Assembly: GCA_910577675.1 (NCBI GenBank)
Contig: CAJTOR010000014.1
Coordinates: 1-64,000, forward strand
Reading direction: 5' to 3'
DNA: 64,000 nucleotides
Source of the DNA: an uncultured Lachnospiraceae bacterium
GTDB taxonomy: Bacteria > Bacillota > Clostridia > Lachnospirales > Lachnospiraceae
A model generated the notes under the pieces. It was not told the origin of the DNA and made no database searches. It saw only the letters and a list, made by a program, of their open reading frames with translations. The translations under genes were made by a program, and so were the position numbers. Positions 8,234-16,558 of this stretch are shown here, piece by piece (positions within the stretch are counted from its first letter, which is position 1; each line of letters opens with the position of its first letter).

Positions 8234-9574
8234 ATGAACAGGGACATGACGCAGGGAAACGTGATGAAATCCATGCTGCTTTTTGCAGTCCCGATGATAC
8301 TGGGAAATCTGCTGCAACAGTGCTATAATATTGCGGACACCCTGATTGTGGGGAAATATCTGGGTGAGAATGCGCTGGCAGCGGTGGGTTCATCCTTTAC
8401 ACTTATGACATTTTTAACCTCGATTCTTCTGGGGCTCTGTATGGGAAGCGGTGCGTTTTTCTCCATCCGGTTTGGGGAGCGGGATGAAAAGGGATTGAAG
8501 GAGGGAATCTGCGCCTCCTTTGTCCTGATTTTTATTTTGACGGTGTTGCTCAACTTGGCGGCTTTTTTGTTCCTTGACGGGATACGGGGATTTTTAAGGG
8601 TGCCGGACGAAGTCTGGGGCGATATGCGCGATTATCTCGCCATAATTTTTTGCGGGATTTTTGCAACATTTCTTTATAATTATTTTGCGTCCCTGCTTCG
8701 CTCGATCGGGAATTCGGTGGTTCCTTTAATGTTTCTTGCCGTTTCGGCAGTGTTGAATATTGTGCTTGATTTCTGGTTTGTGGTCGGGCTTTCCTGGGGT
8801 GTTGGGGGAGCAGCGTGGGCGACGGTAATCGCACAGTATATTTCTGGGGCTGGCATTGCAGTTTATGCATTCCTGCGTGTCCCGCACCTTAAAATGACGG
8901 GGCAGGAGAGGCATATCCGCAAAAAATGCCTGCGCGAGATTGCGGGGTTTTCCGTACTTACCTGCATCCAGCAATCCGTAATGAATCTGGGGATTCTTAT
9001 GGTGCAGGGGCTTGTCAACAGTTTTGGTGTAACGGTGATGGCAGCGTTTGCGGCGGCGGTCAAGATTGATGCCTTTGCCTATATGCCGGTGCAGGATTTC
9101 GGCAATGCATTTTCTACTTTTATTGCCCAGAATTACGGGGCGGGCAAGCTCTTTCGGGTGCGTCAGGGGTTTCGGGGGGCGGTTGTTTCTGCGGTGGCTT
9201 TCAGCATAACGGTCTCGGTTCTTGTTTGTATTTTTGCGCGCCCGCTTATGGCAATGTTTGTGGATGGGGAAGGGGAGGCTGTAATTGCGGAGGGGGTTCG
9301 GTATCTCAGGATTGAGGGGGCGTTTTACTGCGGGATTGGCTGTCTGTTTTTGCTTTACGGGCTGTACCGCGCTCTTGGAAAGCCGGAAATGTCGGTGGTG
9401 CTGACCGTGTTTTCCCTTGGGACAAGGGTGCTTTTGGCTTACCTGCTCTCCGCTATCCCGGCGGTTGGTGTAGCGGGGATCTGGTGGTCGGTGCCAATCG
9501 GCTGGTTCCTTGCGGATGCAGTCGGATTTACCTACTATTTTATATGTGACCGGAAAGGGAAATTTGAGCGGTGA
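8234..9574 (+). CDS. MATE family multidrug / cation antiporter
   Basis: The protein has 446 residues, standard for MATE. Twelve hydrophobic segments can be followed, in two homologous halves of six. The opening MTQGNVMKSMLLFAVPMILG, then QQCYNIADTLIVGKYLG and the AVGSSF motif at the start of helix 2, is typical of the clostridial DinF/NorM-like branch. These proteins use Na+ or H+ gradients to export organic cations, flavonoids or drugs; substrates cannot be assigned. AAGGAGG lies about 10 nt before the ATG. It is a single-gene unit between its own promoter and a bidirectional terminator. No regulator lies next to it, so regulation is unclear. Confidence 0.9.
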   Translation: MNRDMTQGNVMKSMLLFAVPMILGNLLQQCYNIADTLIVGKYLGENALAAVGSSFTLMTFLTSILLGLCMGSGAFFSIRFGERDEKGLKEGICASFVLIFILTVLLNLAAFLFLDGIRGFLRVPDEVWGDMRDYLAIIFCGIFATFLYNYFASLLRSIGNSVVPLMFLAVSAVLNIVLDFWFVVGLSWGVGGAAWATVIAQYISGAGIAVYAFLRVPHLKMTGQERHIRKKCLREIAGFSVLTCIQQSVMNLGILMVQGLVNSFGVTVMAAFAAAVKIDAFAYMPVQDFGNAFSTFIAQNYGAGKLFRVRQGFRGAVVSAVAFSITVSVLVCIFARPLMAMFVDGEGEAVIAEGVRYLRIEGAFYCGIGCLFLLYGLYRALGKPEMSVVLTVFSLGTRVLLAYLLSAIPAVGVAGIWWSVPIGWFLADAVGFTYYFICDRKGKFER

Positions 9575-9653
9575 ACCTGGATACTTGCAGGTTCTCTGCC
9601 AATATGGCAATTACATAAGATTGGGAGCGTGGAGTATAAACGGAGGGGCATGT

Positions 9654-9698
9654 AAAAACGGAGCTGCTACATATAGAATTTTGTAGCAGCTCCGTTTT
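9654..9698. terminator. Bidirectional terminator between convergent genes
   Basis: ACGGAGCTGCTAC (9658-9670) pairs with GTAGCAGCTCCGT (9683-9695). AAAA precedes and TTTT follows, so it can serve both the MATE gene and the M3 peptidase gene. Confidence 0.85.
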
Positions 9699-9741
9699 GA
9701 GAGATATTATTTTTGTGATAAATTTCTTGTACTAAAACAGT

Positions 9742-11949
9742 CTAGTAGCTGAATTCCAATACCTGTCCCTCATAGATTGTGTAAGGGGCATTAAGATCAA
9801 GTAATTCTGCGAGAACCTGCCAGTTCATCCCGAGGGAAGCCGCAATTTTTCCGAGTGTATCGCCCTTCTTTACCGTTACTTTTTCCGTGGCGGTAACGGC
9901 GCTTTCAGGAAGGATAAGTTCTTCGCCCGCGTAAATTTTGTACGGGGCTTTTATATCGTTTAATTTAGCGATTTCCTTCCAGTCAACCTGGTAACGTTTT
10001 CCAATTTTTGACAGTGTATCGTCTTTTCTTACATAACAGGTTTTCTGAGGTGCTGGTTCCTTTGAGGTATCCTGGCTTGAATCCGCCTGTGATTCATCGG
10101 GCTGAGGTTCTTCCGGCTGCGGTTCATCGGGCTGAGGCTCTTCTGGCTGCACTTCCTCCGGCTGAGGATTTTGCATATTGGCAAGTAGTTCCTCAAAACG
10201 TTCTTCAAGGTCAAAATATTCCATCAGTGTTTCACTCAAAGCCTTGATTGCTTCCGGTGCGAGCACATCATCAAACCCTGCATCCTCCATCACTTCAAAA
10301 AATCCCTTATCCGTTTCTGCATTTGCTATATTCAGGTAGGCATTTACTGCGGCGGTCGGGTTTTCAAGTGTAAGTTCCCAGATCGCAAAAGCGCCGGCTA
10401 CGGAGGTAGCATAGCTGATATAATAGCATGGCATTGTAAAATAGTGCGGGGTCTGTACCCAGCTCATGCCGTAATAATCAGAGAACCAAGTATCCGAATT
10501 TATCTGTTTGTAGGCGGTAAGCAGTTCGGCGTGTTTTGCATTGAGTGCGTCAAGCGTTAAGTCTTTCTGCTGGTAAGCCCAGGTTTCCAGTTCATTGTTC
10601 ATACAGCCGGAGAAAAAGGAATAGAGAAGTTGGAGTATAAGGTACTCTTCAACGGTATCCGCATTGTCCCCGAAAATGTCCCCGTAGTGTTCGATAAACA
10701 GGCATTCAAGACCCTGGGACTGGACTTCGGCAACATCGAGGGAACTCATGCTTCCCTGCTGGTAATTTGCGTTAAAATGTCCGAATTCGTGAACCATGGT
10801 CAGAAGGTCGTGTGTAATGCCGTTAGGCTGCATAACAATACATTCAGTATTATAATACGGAAAATAGGAAGTGAAAGCCCCCGACATTTTGACATCGGAC
10901 TGGGCAATATCATAAAGGTTATTGCTGATTAGGTGGTCAAGTGCGTCCTCGAGATCCGCCGAGGTATACGGGATGTAGGTGGAGAGAATATCTAAAATCT
11001 TCTTCGGTTCATAAACCTGCATAAAGACAGGCGCGGATAAATCTACAAGGTTGTTCAGATAATAGTACGATTCGGAGAGATATGTTTTTACCGAATCGTT
11101 GAATTTTTCAATATCTTCCGGGGAGTAATCGCGCCCATACTGCTCGTACATGTAGTCGATATAATTGTCATATCCGTAAAGGGAAGCAATTTCCTGGCGC
11201 ACTTTGACAAGGCGCAGATAAATGTCTCCGAGCAATTTGTTTTCTTTCTCCATCAGTTCCATATGTAAATCATAATAAGTGTCTGTGTCGATAAGACCTG
11301 AGGCGGCAGCATATTCAATATCGGAAAATCCCATTTCCGTGCCATTTACTGTGACGGTAAGCATATTTGCCTCAAGCTGCTTGGCGCTGTATTCCTGGAG
11401 AAGCTCCTGTTCGCGGCCTATTGCGTCAAGCTGTTCCTCCGTCATTTTTTCATAGTTTGAGAAGAATTCAATATCGTCCTCAGTCAGCTCTGCAACAATA
11501 TCGACGGCTCCCGGCTGCTCTAAGATTTCCTGCATACAGATACAGAATTTGTCGCGCATCTGGTTGACCAGGGCAGCATGATAGGCGTTTTCTGCAAACA
11601 TTGTGGTATCCGTTGCATCCACATAGGTTGCGACGTTTGCGGTATTCCACATCGTGTATGCCTTTGTGTACGCGATATCAAGCTTGTCATACAGGACCTT
11701 GGCGGCCTCCGCATTTTCTTCCTTTGCCGCAAGCCCTGTAAGCTCTTCAAGCTGTGCGTAAAATTCGGTCGGATCCGTATGTTCGTAGTTTTCAAAGATT
11801 TCCTTTAAGGAAAGTTCTGCATGTTCCTCGCCGTTTACTACGGACTCGGGCATTTCCACCGCTTTGCCTTTAGTGGACGGGACAAGGGTGGTAAGCATAG
11901 TCAGGAGCAATAAAAATGCCCACAGCTTTCTTGTTTTCTTTTTCTGCAT
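9742..11949 (-). CDS. Secreted M3-family metallopeptidase with two C-terminal LysM repeats
   Basis: The protein has 735 residues. Residues 1-30 are a signal peptide (MQKKKTRK then a hydrophobic core). Residues ~45-605 match M3 oligoendopeptidase-type metallopeptidases: zinc motif HEFGH at 387-391, with a third-ligand glutamate about 20 residues later (DVAEVQS). A linker of repeated PEEPQPDE units (about 607-640) follows. Two LysM domains finish the protein (about 641-687 and 692-735, each with DTL.KI and an APY.IY motif), which would hold it to peptidoglycan. M3 enzymes are usually cytoplasmic, so a secreted, wall-bound form is unusual. It would be expected to trim oligopeptides at the cell surface. 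The ribosome site is GGAGG before the ATG. The gene is transcribed alone. Confidence 0.88.
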   Translation of the reverse strand: MQKKKTRKLWAFLLLLTMLTTLVPSTKGKAVEMPESVVNGEEHAELSLKEIFENYEHTDPTEFYAQLEELTGLAAKEENAEAAKVLYDKLDIAYTKAYTMWNTANVATYVDATDTTMFAENAYHAALVNQMRDKFCICMQEILEQPGAVDIVAELTEDDIEFFSNYEKMTEEQLDAIGREQELLQEYSAKQLEANMLTVTVNGTEMGFSDIEYAAASGLIDTDTYYDLHMELMEKENKLLGDIYLRLVKVRQEIASLYGYDNYIDYMYEQYGRDYSPEDIEKFNDSVKTYLSESYYYLNNLVDLSAPVFMQVYEPKKILDILSTYIPYTSADLEDALDHLISNNLYDIAQSDVKMSGAFTSYFPYYNTECIVMQPNGITHDLLTMVHEFGHFNANYQQGSMSSLDVAEVQSQGLECLFIEHYGDIFGDNADTVEEYLILQLLYSFFSGCMNNELETWAYQQKDLTLDALNAKHAELLTAYKQINSDTWFSDYYGMSWVQTPHYFTMPCYYISYATSVAGAFAIWELTLENPTAAVNAYLNIANAETDKGFFEVMEDAGFDDVLAPEAIKALSETLMEYFDLEERFEELLANMQNPQPEEVQPEEPQPDEPQPEEPQPDESQADSSQDTSKEPAPQKTCYVRKDDTLSKIGKRYQVDWKEIAKLNDIKAPYKIYAGEELILPESAVTATEKVTVKKGDTLGKIAASLGMNWQVLAELLDLNAPYTIYEGQVLEFSY

Positions 11950-12001
11950 GATTTGCCTCCGTGCTGCGGCTTGTATTTTTTAGCAGGGTGTGTCCCCCAA
12001 A

Positions 12002-12016
12002 GTCCCCGCGCAGCGG
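12002..12016. repeat. Short GC hairpin in the leader of the M3 peptidase gene
   Basis: CCCCGC and GCGGGG flank the loop GCA. On the minus strand it would lie in the 5' leader of the peptidase mRNA, just after the possible start point. It could also be part of a small operator shared with fruK. Confidence 0.35.
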
Positions 12017-12028
12017 GGGATTTAATTA

Positions 12029-12057
12029 ATTATATCATACTGTTTTGGGATTTACCA
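12029..12057 (-). promoter_or_regulatory. Possible promoter of the M3 peptidase gene
   Basis: On the minus strand: TGGTAA (12052-12057), 17-nt spacer, TATAAT (12029-12034). The -10 is perfect and the -35 weak. Confidence 0.4.
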
Positions 12058-12134
12058 GTGGGTGGCAGCTTTTTGGGCGGAAACATTTTGACTTTGTTGT
12101 TACAAAATAATTTAGTGGGAAGCAAAATGTGTAA

Positions 12135-12163
12135 TTGACAGCGGCGGCAGGAAATTTTATAAT
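12135..12163 (+). promoter_or_regulatory. Consensus promoter of fruK
   Basis: TTGACA (12135-12140), 17-nt spacer, TATAAT (12158-12163). It is a full match to the sigma-A consensus, 30 nt before the start codon. Confidence 0.8.
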
Positions 12164-12193
12164 AGAACTAAAAAGAAAGGCGAGGTGATTCCT

Positions 12194-13111
12194 ATGATTT
12201 ACACAGTTACCTTAAATCCATCCCTGGACTATAATGTGCGGGTGGGAAGTTTAAAAACTGGTCTTGTGAACCGGACGGAGGAAGAAGTGATGCTTCCCGG
12301 GGGCAAGGGCATCAATGTGTCACTGGAGTTACATAATCTCGGGGTTGAAACAACGGCGCTCGGTATTGTTGCCGGTTTTACCGGGGAGGAGATTATCCGT
12401 CTGGTAAAGAAGCGCGGCGTGCGCGCGGATTTTATTTATGCTGGGCATGGGTTCTCGCGGATCAACCTGAAAATCCACCATGGGGAGGACACGGAAATAA
12501 ACGGGCGCGGTCCCATGGTTGGCAAGGAGGAGCTTGCAGCACTTTATTGGCGCTTGGATATGATTGAGGAGGGCGATGTGCTGGTGCTTTCTGGAAGTGT
12601 CCCGGCAGGGTTATCCGAGTCGGTTTATATGGATATCGTCAAATATATGGAAGGGAAGGGTGTGCGGATTGTTGTGGACGCGACGAAGAACCTGCTTTCC
12701 ATGGCGCTTTCCCATCATCCGTTTTTGATTAAGCCGAACCACCATGAGCTTGGGGAGATTATGGGCGTGTCGATTGAGAGCCGCGATGAGATTGTTAAGT
12801 ATGCGGACAGGCTCAGGGAACAGGGTGCCCGCAATGTGCTTGTATCCATGGCGGGAGCCGGTGCACTGCTTATATCGGAGGATGGAGAAAAACTGTTCGG
12901 GGCGGCTCCAAAGGGTGAGGTAGTGAATGCGGTCGGAGCCGGGGATGCAATGGTTGCAGGGTTTCTCGCCGGATATCTCGAGAAGGAGGATTATGCAATG
13001 GCGCTGCGCACAGGTATTGCGGCGGGGAGTGCTACCGCGTTTGAAACGGAGTTTGCAGGTTTAGAGAAGGTTCGTGAGCTTGCAGAACAGATTGAGATTG
13101 TTCGATTATAA
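12194..13111 (+). CDS. fruK: 1-phosphofructokinase (PfkB family)
   Basis: The product has 305 residues, the usual size of FruK/LacC enzymes. It opens MIYTVTLNPSLDYNV, the standard N-terminus of 1-phosphofructokinase. LPGGKGINVS is the substrate-binding PfkB signature 1, and AVGAGDAMVAGF near residue 247 is the C-terminal signature with the catalytic Asp. The reaction is fructose-1-phosphate + ATP to fructose-1,6-bisphosphate; tagatose-6-phosphate kinase is a close alternative. The ATG at 12194 fits the conserved start better than the GTG at 12185. Unusually, no fructose PTS gene (fruA) or FruR regulator is adjacent. The gene stands alone behind a strong promoter and in front of its own terminator, so the sugar phosphate must come from a transporter encoded elsewhere. 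Confidence 0.85.
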   Translation: MIYTVTLNPSLDYNVRVGSLKTGLVNRTEEEVMLPGGKGINVSLELHNLGVETTALGIVAGFTGEEIIRLVKKRGVRADFIYAGHGFSRINLKIHHGEDTEINGRGPMVGKEELAALYWRLDMIEEGDVLVLSGSVPAGLSESVYMDIVKYMEGKGVRIVVDATKNLLSMALSHHPFLIKPNHHELGEIMGVSIESRDEIVKYADRLREQGARNVLVSMAGAGALLISEDGEKLFGAAPKGEVVNAVGAGDAMVAGFLAGYLEKEDYAMALRTGIAAGSATAFETEFAGLEKVRELAEQIEIVRL

Positions 13112-13153
13112 GTGATTGGGCATTCACAGGATTGAATCTGCGCGGGCAAATAA

Positions 13154-13189
13154 CAAAGGGATGAATGTATTTAAACATTCATCCCTTTG
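13154..13189. terminator. Bidirectional terminator between fruK and the XRE gene
   Basis: CAAAGGGATGAATGT (13154-13168) pairs perfectly with ACATTCATCCCTTTG (13175-13189); loop ATTTAA. It serves the two convergent genes. Confidence 0.75.
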
Positions 13190-13225
13190 TCCTTCGCCGC
13201 AATGCGACATAGAAAAGCGGAAAGA

Positions 13226-13444
13226 TTATCTGTCGTTTGTCAGTGCCAGTATGTAGTCAGTTGACACCTTGTAATACTTGCTCAACGAAATCAGATGTCT
13301 GATTGGCATTTCGTTGGCACCGCGCTCATAACGAGCGTACATGGTCTGAGAAATGTTGAGAACATTTCTTGCGACAGATTCCTGTGTGAGATTATTCTCT
13401 AATCTCAAGTCGCGAATACGCTTTTTGTAGTCCACTGTGATCAC
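13226..13444 (-). CDS. Small XRE-family DNA-binding regulator
   Basis: The protein has 72 residues and consists of a single Cro/CI-type helix-turn-helix. IRDLRLENNLTQESVARNVL is helices 1-2, ISQTMYARYERGANEMP the recognition region, and LISLSKYYKVSTDYILALT the closing helices. No second domain is present to bind a ligand, so activity may depend on protein concentration or a partner. The target is unknown; the neighbouring amidase/BspA operon on the other strand is a possible one, as the two divergent genes share a 413-bp intergenic region. Confidence 0.88.
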   Translation of the reverse strand: MITVDYKKRIRDLRLENNLTQESVARNVLNISQTMYARYERGANEMPIRHLISLSKYYKVSTDYILALTNDR

Positions 13445-13480
13445 CTTTTTAATTGAAACTTAACAACGGGTTACATCCTT

Positions 13481-13508
13481 ATTATAACACAAAATCTGTA
13501 ATATGCAA
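13481..13508 (-). promoter_or_regulatory. Promoter of the small XRE gene
   Basis: On the minus strand: TTGCAT (13503-13508), 16-nt spacer, TATAAT (13481-13486). Confidence 0.5.
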
Positions 13509-13654
13509 ATAAAAAAATATAATTTTTTTGTTAATTTGTCGCAAATTTTGATTTTCTGTCACGTTTTCGTAAAAGATAGGGAATATAATAAAAATTGGGG
13601 AGGAAAAAGTGGAGTTCTATAGGGGATTGTAGGAAATAAAAGGGAAAAATATCC

Positions 13655-13683
13655 TTTAACTAACAGCAAAAAAAACATATAGT
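13655..13683 (+). promoter_or_regulatory. Possible promoter of the amidase gene
   Basis: TTTAAC (13655-13660), 17-nt spacer, TATAGT (13678-13683). Both boxes deviate from consensus, which would fit a regulated promoter. Confidence 0.4.
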
Positions 13684-13686
13684 TTT

Positions 13687-13704
13687 GGAAATAACTGGAA
13701 AAAC
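13687..13704 (+). promoter_or_regulatory. 18-nt element shared with the regulator leader at 32822
   Basis: GGAAATAACTGGAAAAAC occurs here at the expected transcription start and again, identical and in the same orientation, at 32822-32839. Confidence 0.45.
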
Positions 13705-13857
13705 CTTTTTGCATATAGGTAAAGAAAGAAAATGGGGAAATTTACTAATTCTACATATTGAATATATATTTTTATTGCGGCGGTAAAATTTTTGGTAATA
13801 TTTGAAAATAAAGGAGAAAGAATTTTATTCTGAAACAGTCAGAACAAGGAGGCAAAT

Positions 13858-15315
13858 ATGAGGAAGAAAGTTGTGTGGAATGGTGTTGCGGTGTTTTTTA
13901 TGGCAGCTTTGCTTGCAGGCTGCGCGAAGGAAAATCCGTTTTGGAAGGATCTGGGTGTGGGCGCGGAGCAGGGTTCAAACACAGAGCTTGACGGGGAGAT
14001 GGAACCGCCGACCGGTGTGGGATACGTAGATGGGGATGCCGGGAGCCCGGATGAAGGGGAAGCTTCTGGCGGAGAGGGGAAGCCCGATAAAGAAAAGGAA
14101 GCCTCTGGGGATGCTGGGAGCCCGGATGAAGGGGAAGCTTCTGGCGGAGAGGGGAAGCCTGATAAAGAAAAGGAAGCATCTGGGGATACCGGGAGCCCGG
14201 ATGAAGGGGAAGCTTCTGGCGGAGAGGGGAAGCCTGATAAAGAAAAGGAAGCATCTGGGGATGCCGGGAGCCCGGATGAAGGGGAAGCTTCTGGTGGAGA
14301 GGGGAAGCCCGATAAAGAAAAGGAAGCCTCTGGGGATACCGGGAATCCGGATGCGGGGCAGGAGGGAGATGAAAATATTTTTGAGGTGGAGGAATTCCCG
14401 GCGCGTGCAATGCTTACAGTTGCGTCGGTCAATGTGAGGACGAAACCGTCCCTTAAAGGCGAAGTCCTTATTTTGCTGGAACCGGAAACAAAAGTGACAG
14501 CGACCGGACGGGTGGGGGAGTGGTACCGTGTAGATTATAACGGGGAAACTGCTTATATGTTTGCGGAATATATAATGGAAGAAACCGCTGCAAAAGAATT
14601 TCTTCAGGAGGAAAAAGAGGAAGACTTTTCTTCGCGCACCTTTGAAACTAAGGAGGGATGCGGGATTGTACATGAGGTTTCACCCGATGCGCCGTGGATT
14701 GTGATTGATGCGGGGCATCAGCGCAAAGGAAATTATGAGAAAGAACCTGTGGGACCTGGCGCGGAGGAAAAGAAAGCAAAAGTTTCTTCGGGGACGGCGG
14801 GGAAATGGTCTTCGCTCTCGGAATATGAGCTGAACCTGACTGTGTCGTTGATGTTGAGGGATGCTTTGCTTGAGGAAGGCTTCAATATTATTATGGTGCG
14901 CGAAACAAACCAGGTGGATATCAGCAATGCCGAGCGTGCGGCGATTGCAAACGAAGCAGGTGCAAATGCTTTTATCCGCGTCCATGCAAACGGTTCGGAG
15001 AACACAGCAGCGAACGGGATTATGACAATCTGCCCGACAAAGAAGAACCCGTATTGCAGCGGAATTTATAAGGAAAGCCGCCGCCTATCGGACTGCATCC
15101 TATCAGCCATGCTTGAGGAAACAGGCGCGGCAAGTAAGGGAGTGTGGGAAACGGATACAATGAGCGGCATTAACTGGTGCGAGGTTCCGGTCACAATTGT
15201 GGAGATGGGTTATATGTCAAATAAGGAGGAAGACCTTGCAATGGCAAAGCCTGAATACCAGGAAAAACTGGTTTCCGGTATGGTTTCCGGTTTGAAGGAA
15301 TATTTTGGAAAATAA
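13858..15315 (+). CDS. Lipoprotein N-acetylmuramoyl-L-alanine amidase with SH3b domain and 25-residue repeats
   Basis: The product has 485 residues. The lipoprotein signal ends in LLAGC (Cys22). Residues 60-159 are four almost identical 25-residue acidic repeats (starting DAGSPDEGEASG or DTGSPDEGEASG) that form a flexible spacer. Residues ~182-240 are a bacterial SH3 domain (TVASVNVRTKPS...GEWYRVDYNG). Residues ~279-485 are an Amidase_3 zinc domain: His in VIDAGHQ, Glu in SEYELNL, His in IRVHANGS and the catalytic Glu in TIVEMGYMSN, so it should be active. The enzyme cleaves the bond between MurNAc and L-Ala in peptidoglycan and works outside the membrane. An insertion after the first His (about 288-318) is longer than usual. 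The BspA-type genes follow in the same direction. Confidence 0.9.
   Translation: MRKKVVWNGVAVFFMAALLAGCAKENPFWKDLGVGAEQGSNTELDGEMEPPTGVGYVDGDAGSPDEGEASGGEGKPDKEKEASGDAGSPDEGEASGGEGKPDKEKEASGDTGSPDEGEASGGEGKPDKEKEASGDAGSPDEGEASGGEGKPDKEKEASGDTGNPDAGQEGDENIFEVEEFPARAMLTVASVNVRTKPSLKGEVLILLEPETKVTATGRVGEWYRVDYNGETAYMFAEYIMEETAAKEFLQEEKEEDFSSRTFETKEGCGIVHEVSPDAPWIVIDAGHQRKGNYEKEPVGPGAEEKKAKVSSGTAGKWSSLSEYELNLTVSLMLRDALLEEGFNIIMVRETNQVDISNAERAAIANEAGANAFIRVHANGSENTAANGIMTICPTKKNPYCSGIYKESRRLSDCILSAMLEETGAASKGVWETDTMSGINWCEVPVTIVEMGYMSNKEEDLAMAKPEYQEKLVSGMVSGLKEYFGK
14035..14334 (+). repeat. Four tandem 75-bp repeats inside the amidase gene
   Basis: Copies run 14035-14109, 14110-14184, 14185-14259 and 14260-14334, with a degenerate fifth start at 14335. 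They differ at only a few bases, such as GCC/ACC after the first codon. The period is a multiple of three, so copy number can change without loss of frame. The coded spacer is acidic and without hydrophobic residues. Confidence 0.92.
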
Positions 15316-15316
15316 T

Positions 15317-15414
15317 GTATTTCGCGGCAGGACTAAAGTAATACGGGATTCTAGCCGATAAATATACGGGAGATTTTTGTTTTCAGTCATAAATACAAGC
15401 CAGTGGCGAAATAC
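15317..15414 (+). promoter_or_regulatory. Leader bracketed by nested inverted repeats
   Basis: GTATTTCGC (15317-15325) pairs with GCGAAATAC (15406-15414). Inside these arms, GGC pairs with GCC and GACT with AGTC in nested order. The fold would sit between the amidase stop and the ribosome site of the next lipoprotein gene. No known riboswitch consensus is recognised and no T-run follows. Confidence 0.35.
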
Positions 15415-15431
15415 AGGAAAGAGGGATTTGA

Positions 15432-16544
15432 ATGAGGAAACATTATGGGCTTCGTGCCGGAATTGCGTTTACTGCCGTGACTTGTTTACTTTTTTCGGGT
15501 TGCGGCGGGAAGGATGTGGACGGGCAGGAGAATATGGTTACAGTTTCTCCTGATAACATGGAACAGGAAAAGCCTACACCGGATAGTGGGGTGACACCGG
15601 ATCAGGAGGACGGGGATCAGGAAACAGGAGGGACGGATATGGAAGGAATCGCGGATACATCGGGAGTTAATATGGTGGAAGAAGAGGATGAGGAGCGTGC
15701 TAAGACCGAAGTTGTAAAGGATAGGCACAGCGGGCACCTGATGTACCAAGGGATATATTATGATATAATAGACGACGACAGCGTGAGGATACCGGATTAC
15801 TATGACCTTGAGATGACGGAGCTTGTTATTCCGGATACCATTACTTATGGGGGGAAGACCTACCGTGTAACGCAGATAGGGGAGGATGTTTTTTCCTATT
15901 ATTATGATCTTGAAAAGATTGTTCTTGGGAACAATGTCGAGGTGATTGAGGCGAACGCGTTCTGCGGCTGTTCCTCACTGAAAGAGGTGGTCTTTGGGAC
16001 GGGGCTTAAAGAAATTGGCGGGCATGCCTTTGAGGGATGTGATGTGCTTGAAGAAATCACATTGCCGGAGGGGCTTGCAAGTATCGGGGCAGAGGCGTTT
16101 TGCAGCTGCGCGGCGCTAAAGAGTATTGTGCTGCCGGAAAGCCTCTTAACACTTGGGGACAATATGTTCTTTGACTGTGAGTCACTTGAGAAAGTACGTA
16201 TCCCTGCTTCGGTTGAATCCATACCATATGGTCTTTTTACGAATTGTGCTTCTCTTAGCGAGGTTGAATTATCAGAGGGGCTGACTGTTATCGAGACGGA
16301 GGCGTTCTGGGCATGTGAGTCGTTGCGCACCCTGAAATTACCGGCCAGCCTTGTATTTCTCGGAGACCGCGCATTTTATAATTCGGGTCTTGAAAGCATC
16401 AGTTTCCCGGATAAGAGAGTTTCGACCGGCGAAAATATTTTTGATTTCTGTGAATCGCTTAACACAATTTATGTGTCGGGGGATACGGCAGGGTATTATG
16501 AGGAAATATTTGGCGATGAGTACACCTATGAGGTTGTCGAGTAG
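15432..16544 (+). CDS. BspA-type leucine-rich-repeat lipoprotein
   Basis: The protein has 370 residues. The lipoprotein signal ends in LLFSGCGG (Cys24). Residues 30-95 are an acidic, low-complexity linker. From about 100 a lead-in domain (YQGIYYDIIDDDSV...LVIPDTITYGGKTYRVTQIG) passes into LRR_5 (BspA-like) repeats of about 23 residues, of the form AF.GCSSL.EV.F..GL..IG, up to residue ~360. These repeats form a right-handed solenoid used in surface adhesion and protein binding. The next gene has almost the same LRR part, so the two arose by duplication. Ribosome site AAAGAGGG before ATG 15432. Probably co-transcribed with the amidase. Confidence 0.88.
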   Translation: MRKHYGLRAGIAFTAVTCLLFSGCGGKDVDGQENMVTVSPDNMEQEKPTPDSGVTPDQEDGDQETGGTDMEGIADTSGVNMVEEEDEERAKTEVVKDRHSGHLMYQGIYYDIIDDDSVRIPDYYDLEMTELVIPDTITYGGKTYRVTQIGEDVFSYYYDLEKIVLGNNVEVIEANAFCGCSSLKEVVFGTGLKEIGGHAFEGCDVLEEITLPEGLASIGAEAFCSCAALKSIVLPESLLTLGDNMFFDCESLEKVRIPASVESIPYGLFTNCASLSEVELSEGLTVIETEAFWACESLRTLKLPASLVFLGDRAFYNSGLESISFPDKRVSTGENIFDFCESLNTIYVSGDTAGYYEEIFGDEYTYEVVE

Positions 16545-16558
16545 GAAAGGGGGCTTGG

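Larger units (their letters stand above)
13509..13857. other. Long AT-rich regulatory region upstream of the amidase/BspA run
   Basis: No gene is visible. The part is very AT-rich. It contains a possible promoter at 13655-13683 and an 18-nt element at 13687-13704 that recurs upstream of the regulator gene at 32865. The ribosome site AAGGAGG ends about 6 nt before the ATG at 13858. Confidence 0.5.

Noticed and set aside
8726..9610. 294-codon minus-strand frame over the MATE gene
   Set aside because: Composition is rich in Arg, His and Pro, typical of an antisense shadow; the plus-strand MATE protein is certain.
13839..14673. Long minus-strand open frames across the amidase gene
   Set aside because: They arise from the repetitive codons of the plus-strand gene (Pro/Ser-rich shadow) and lack ribosome sites.
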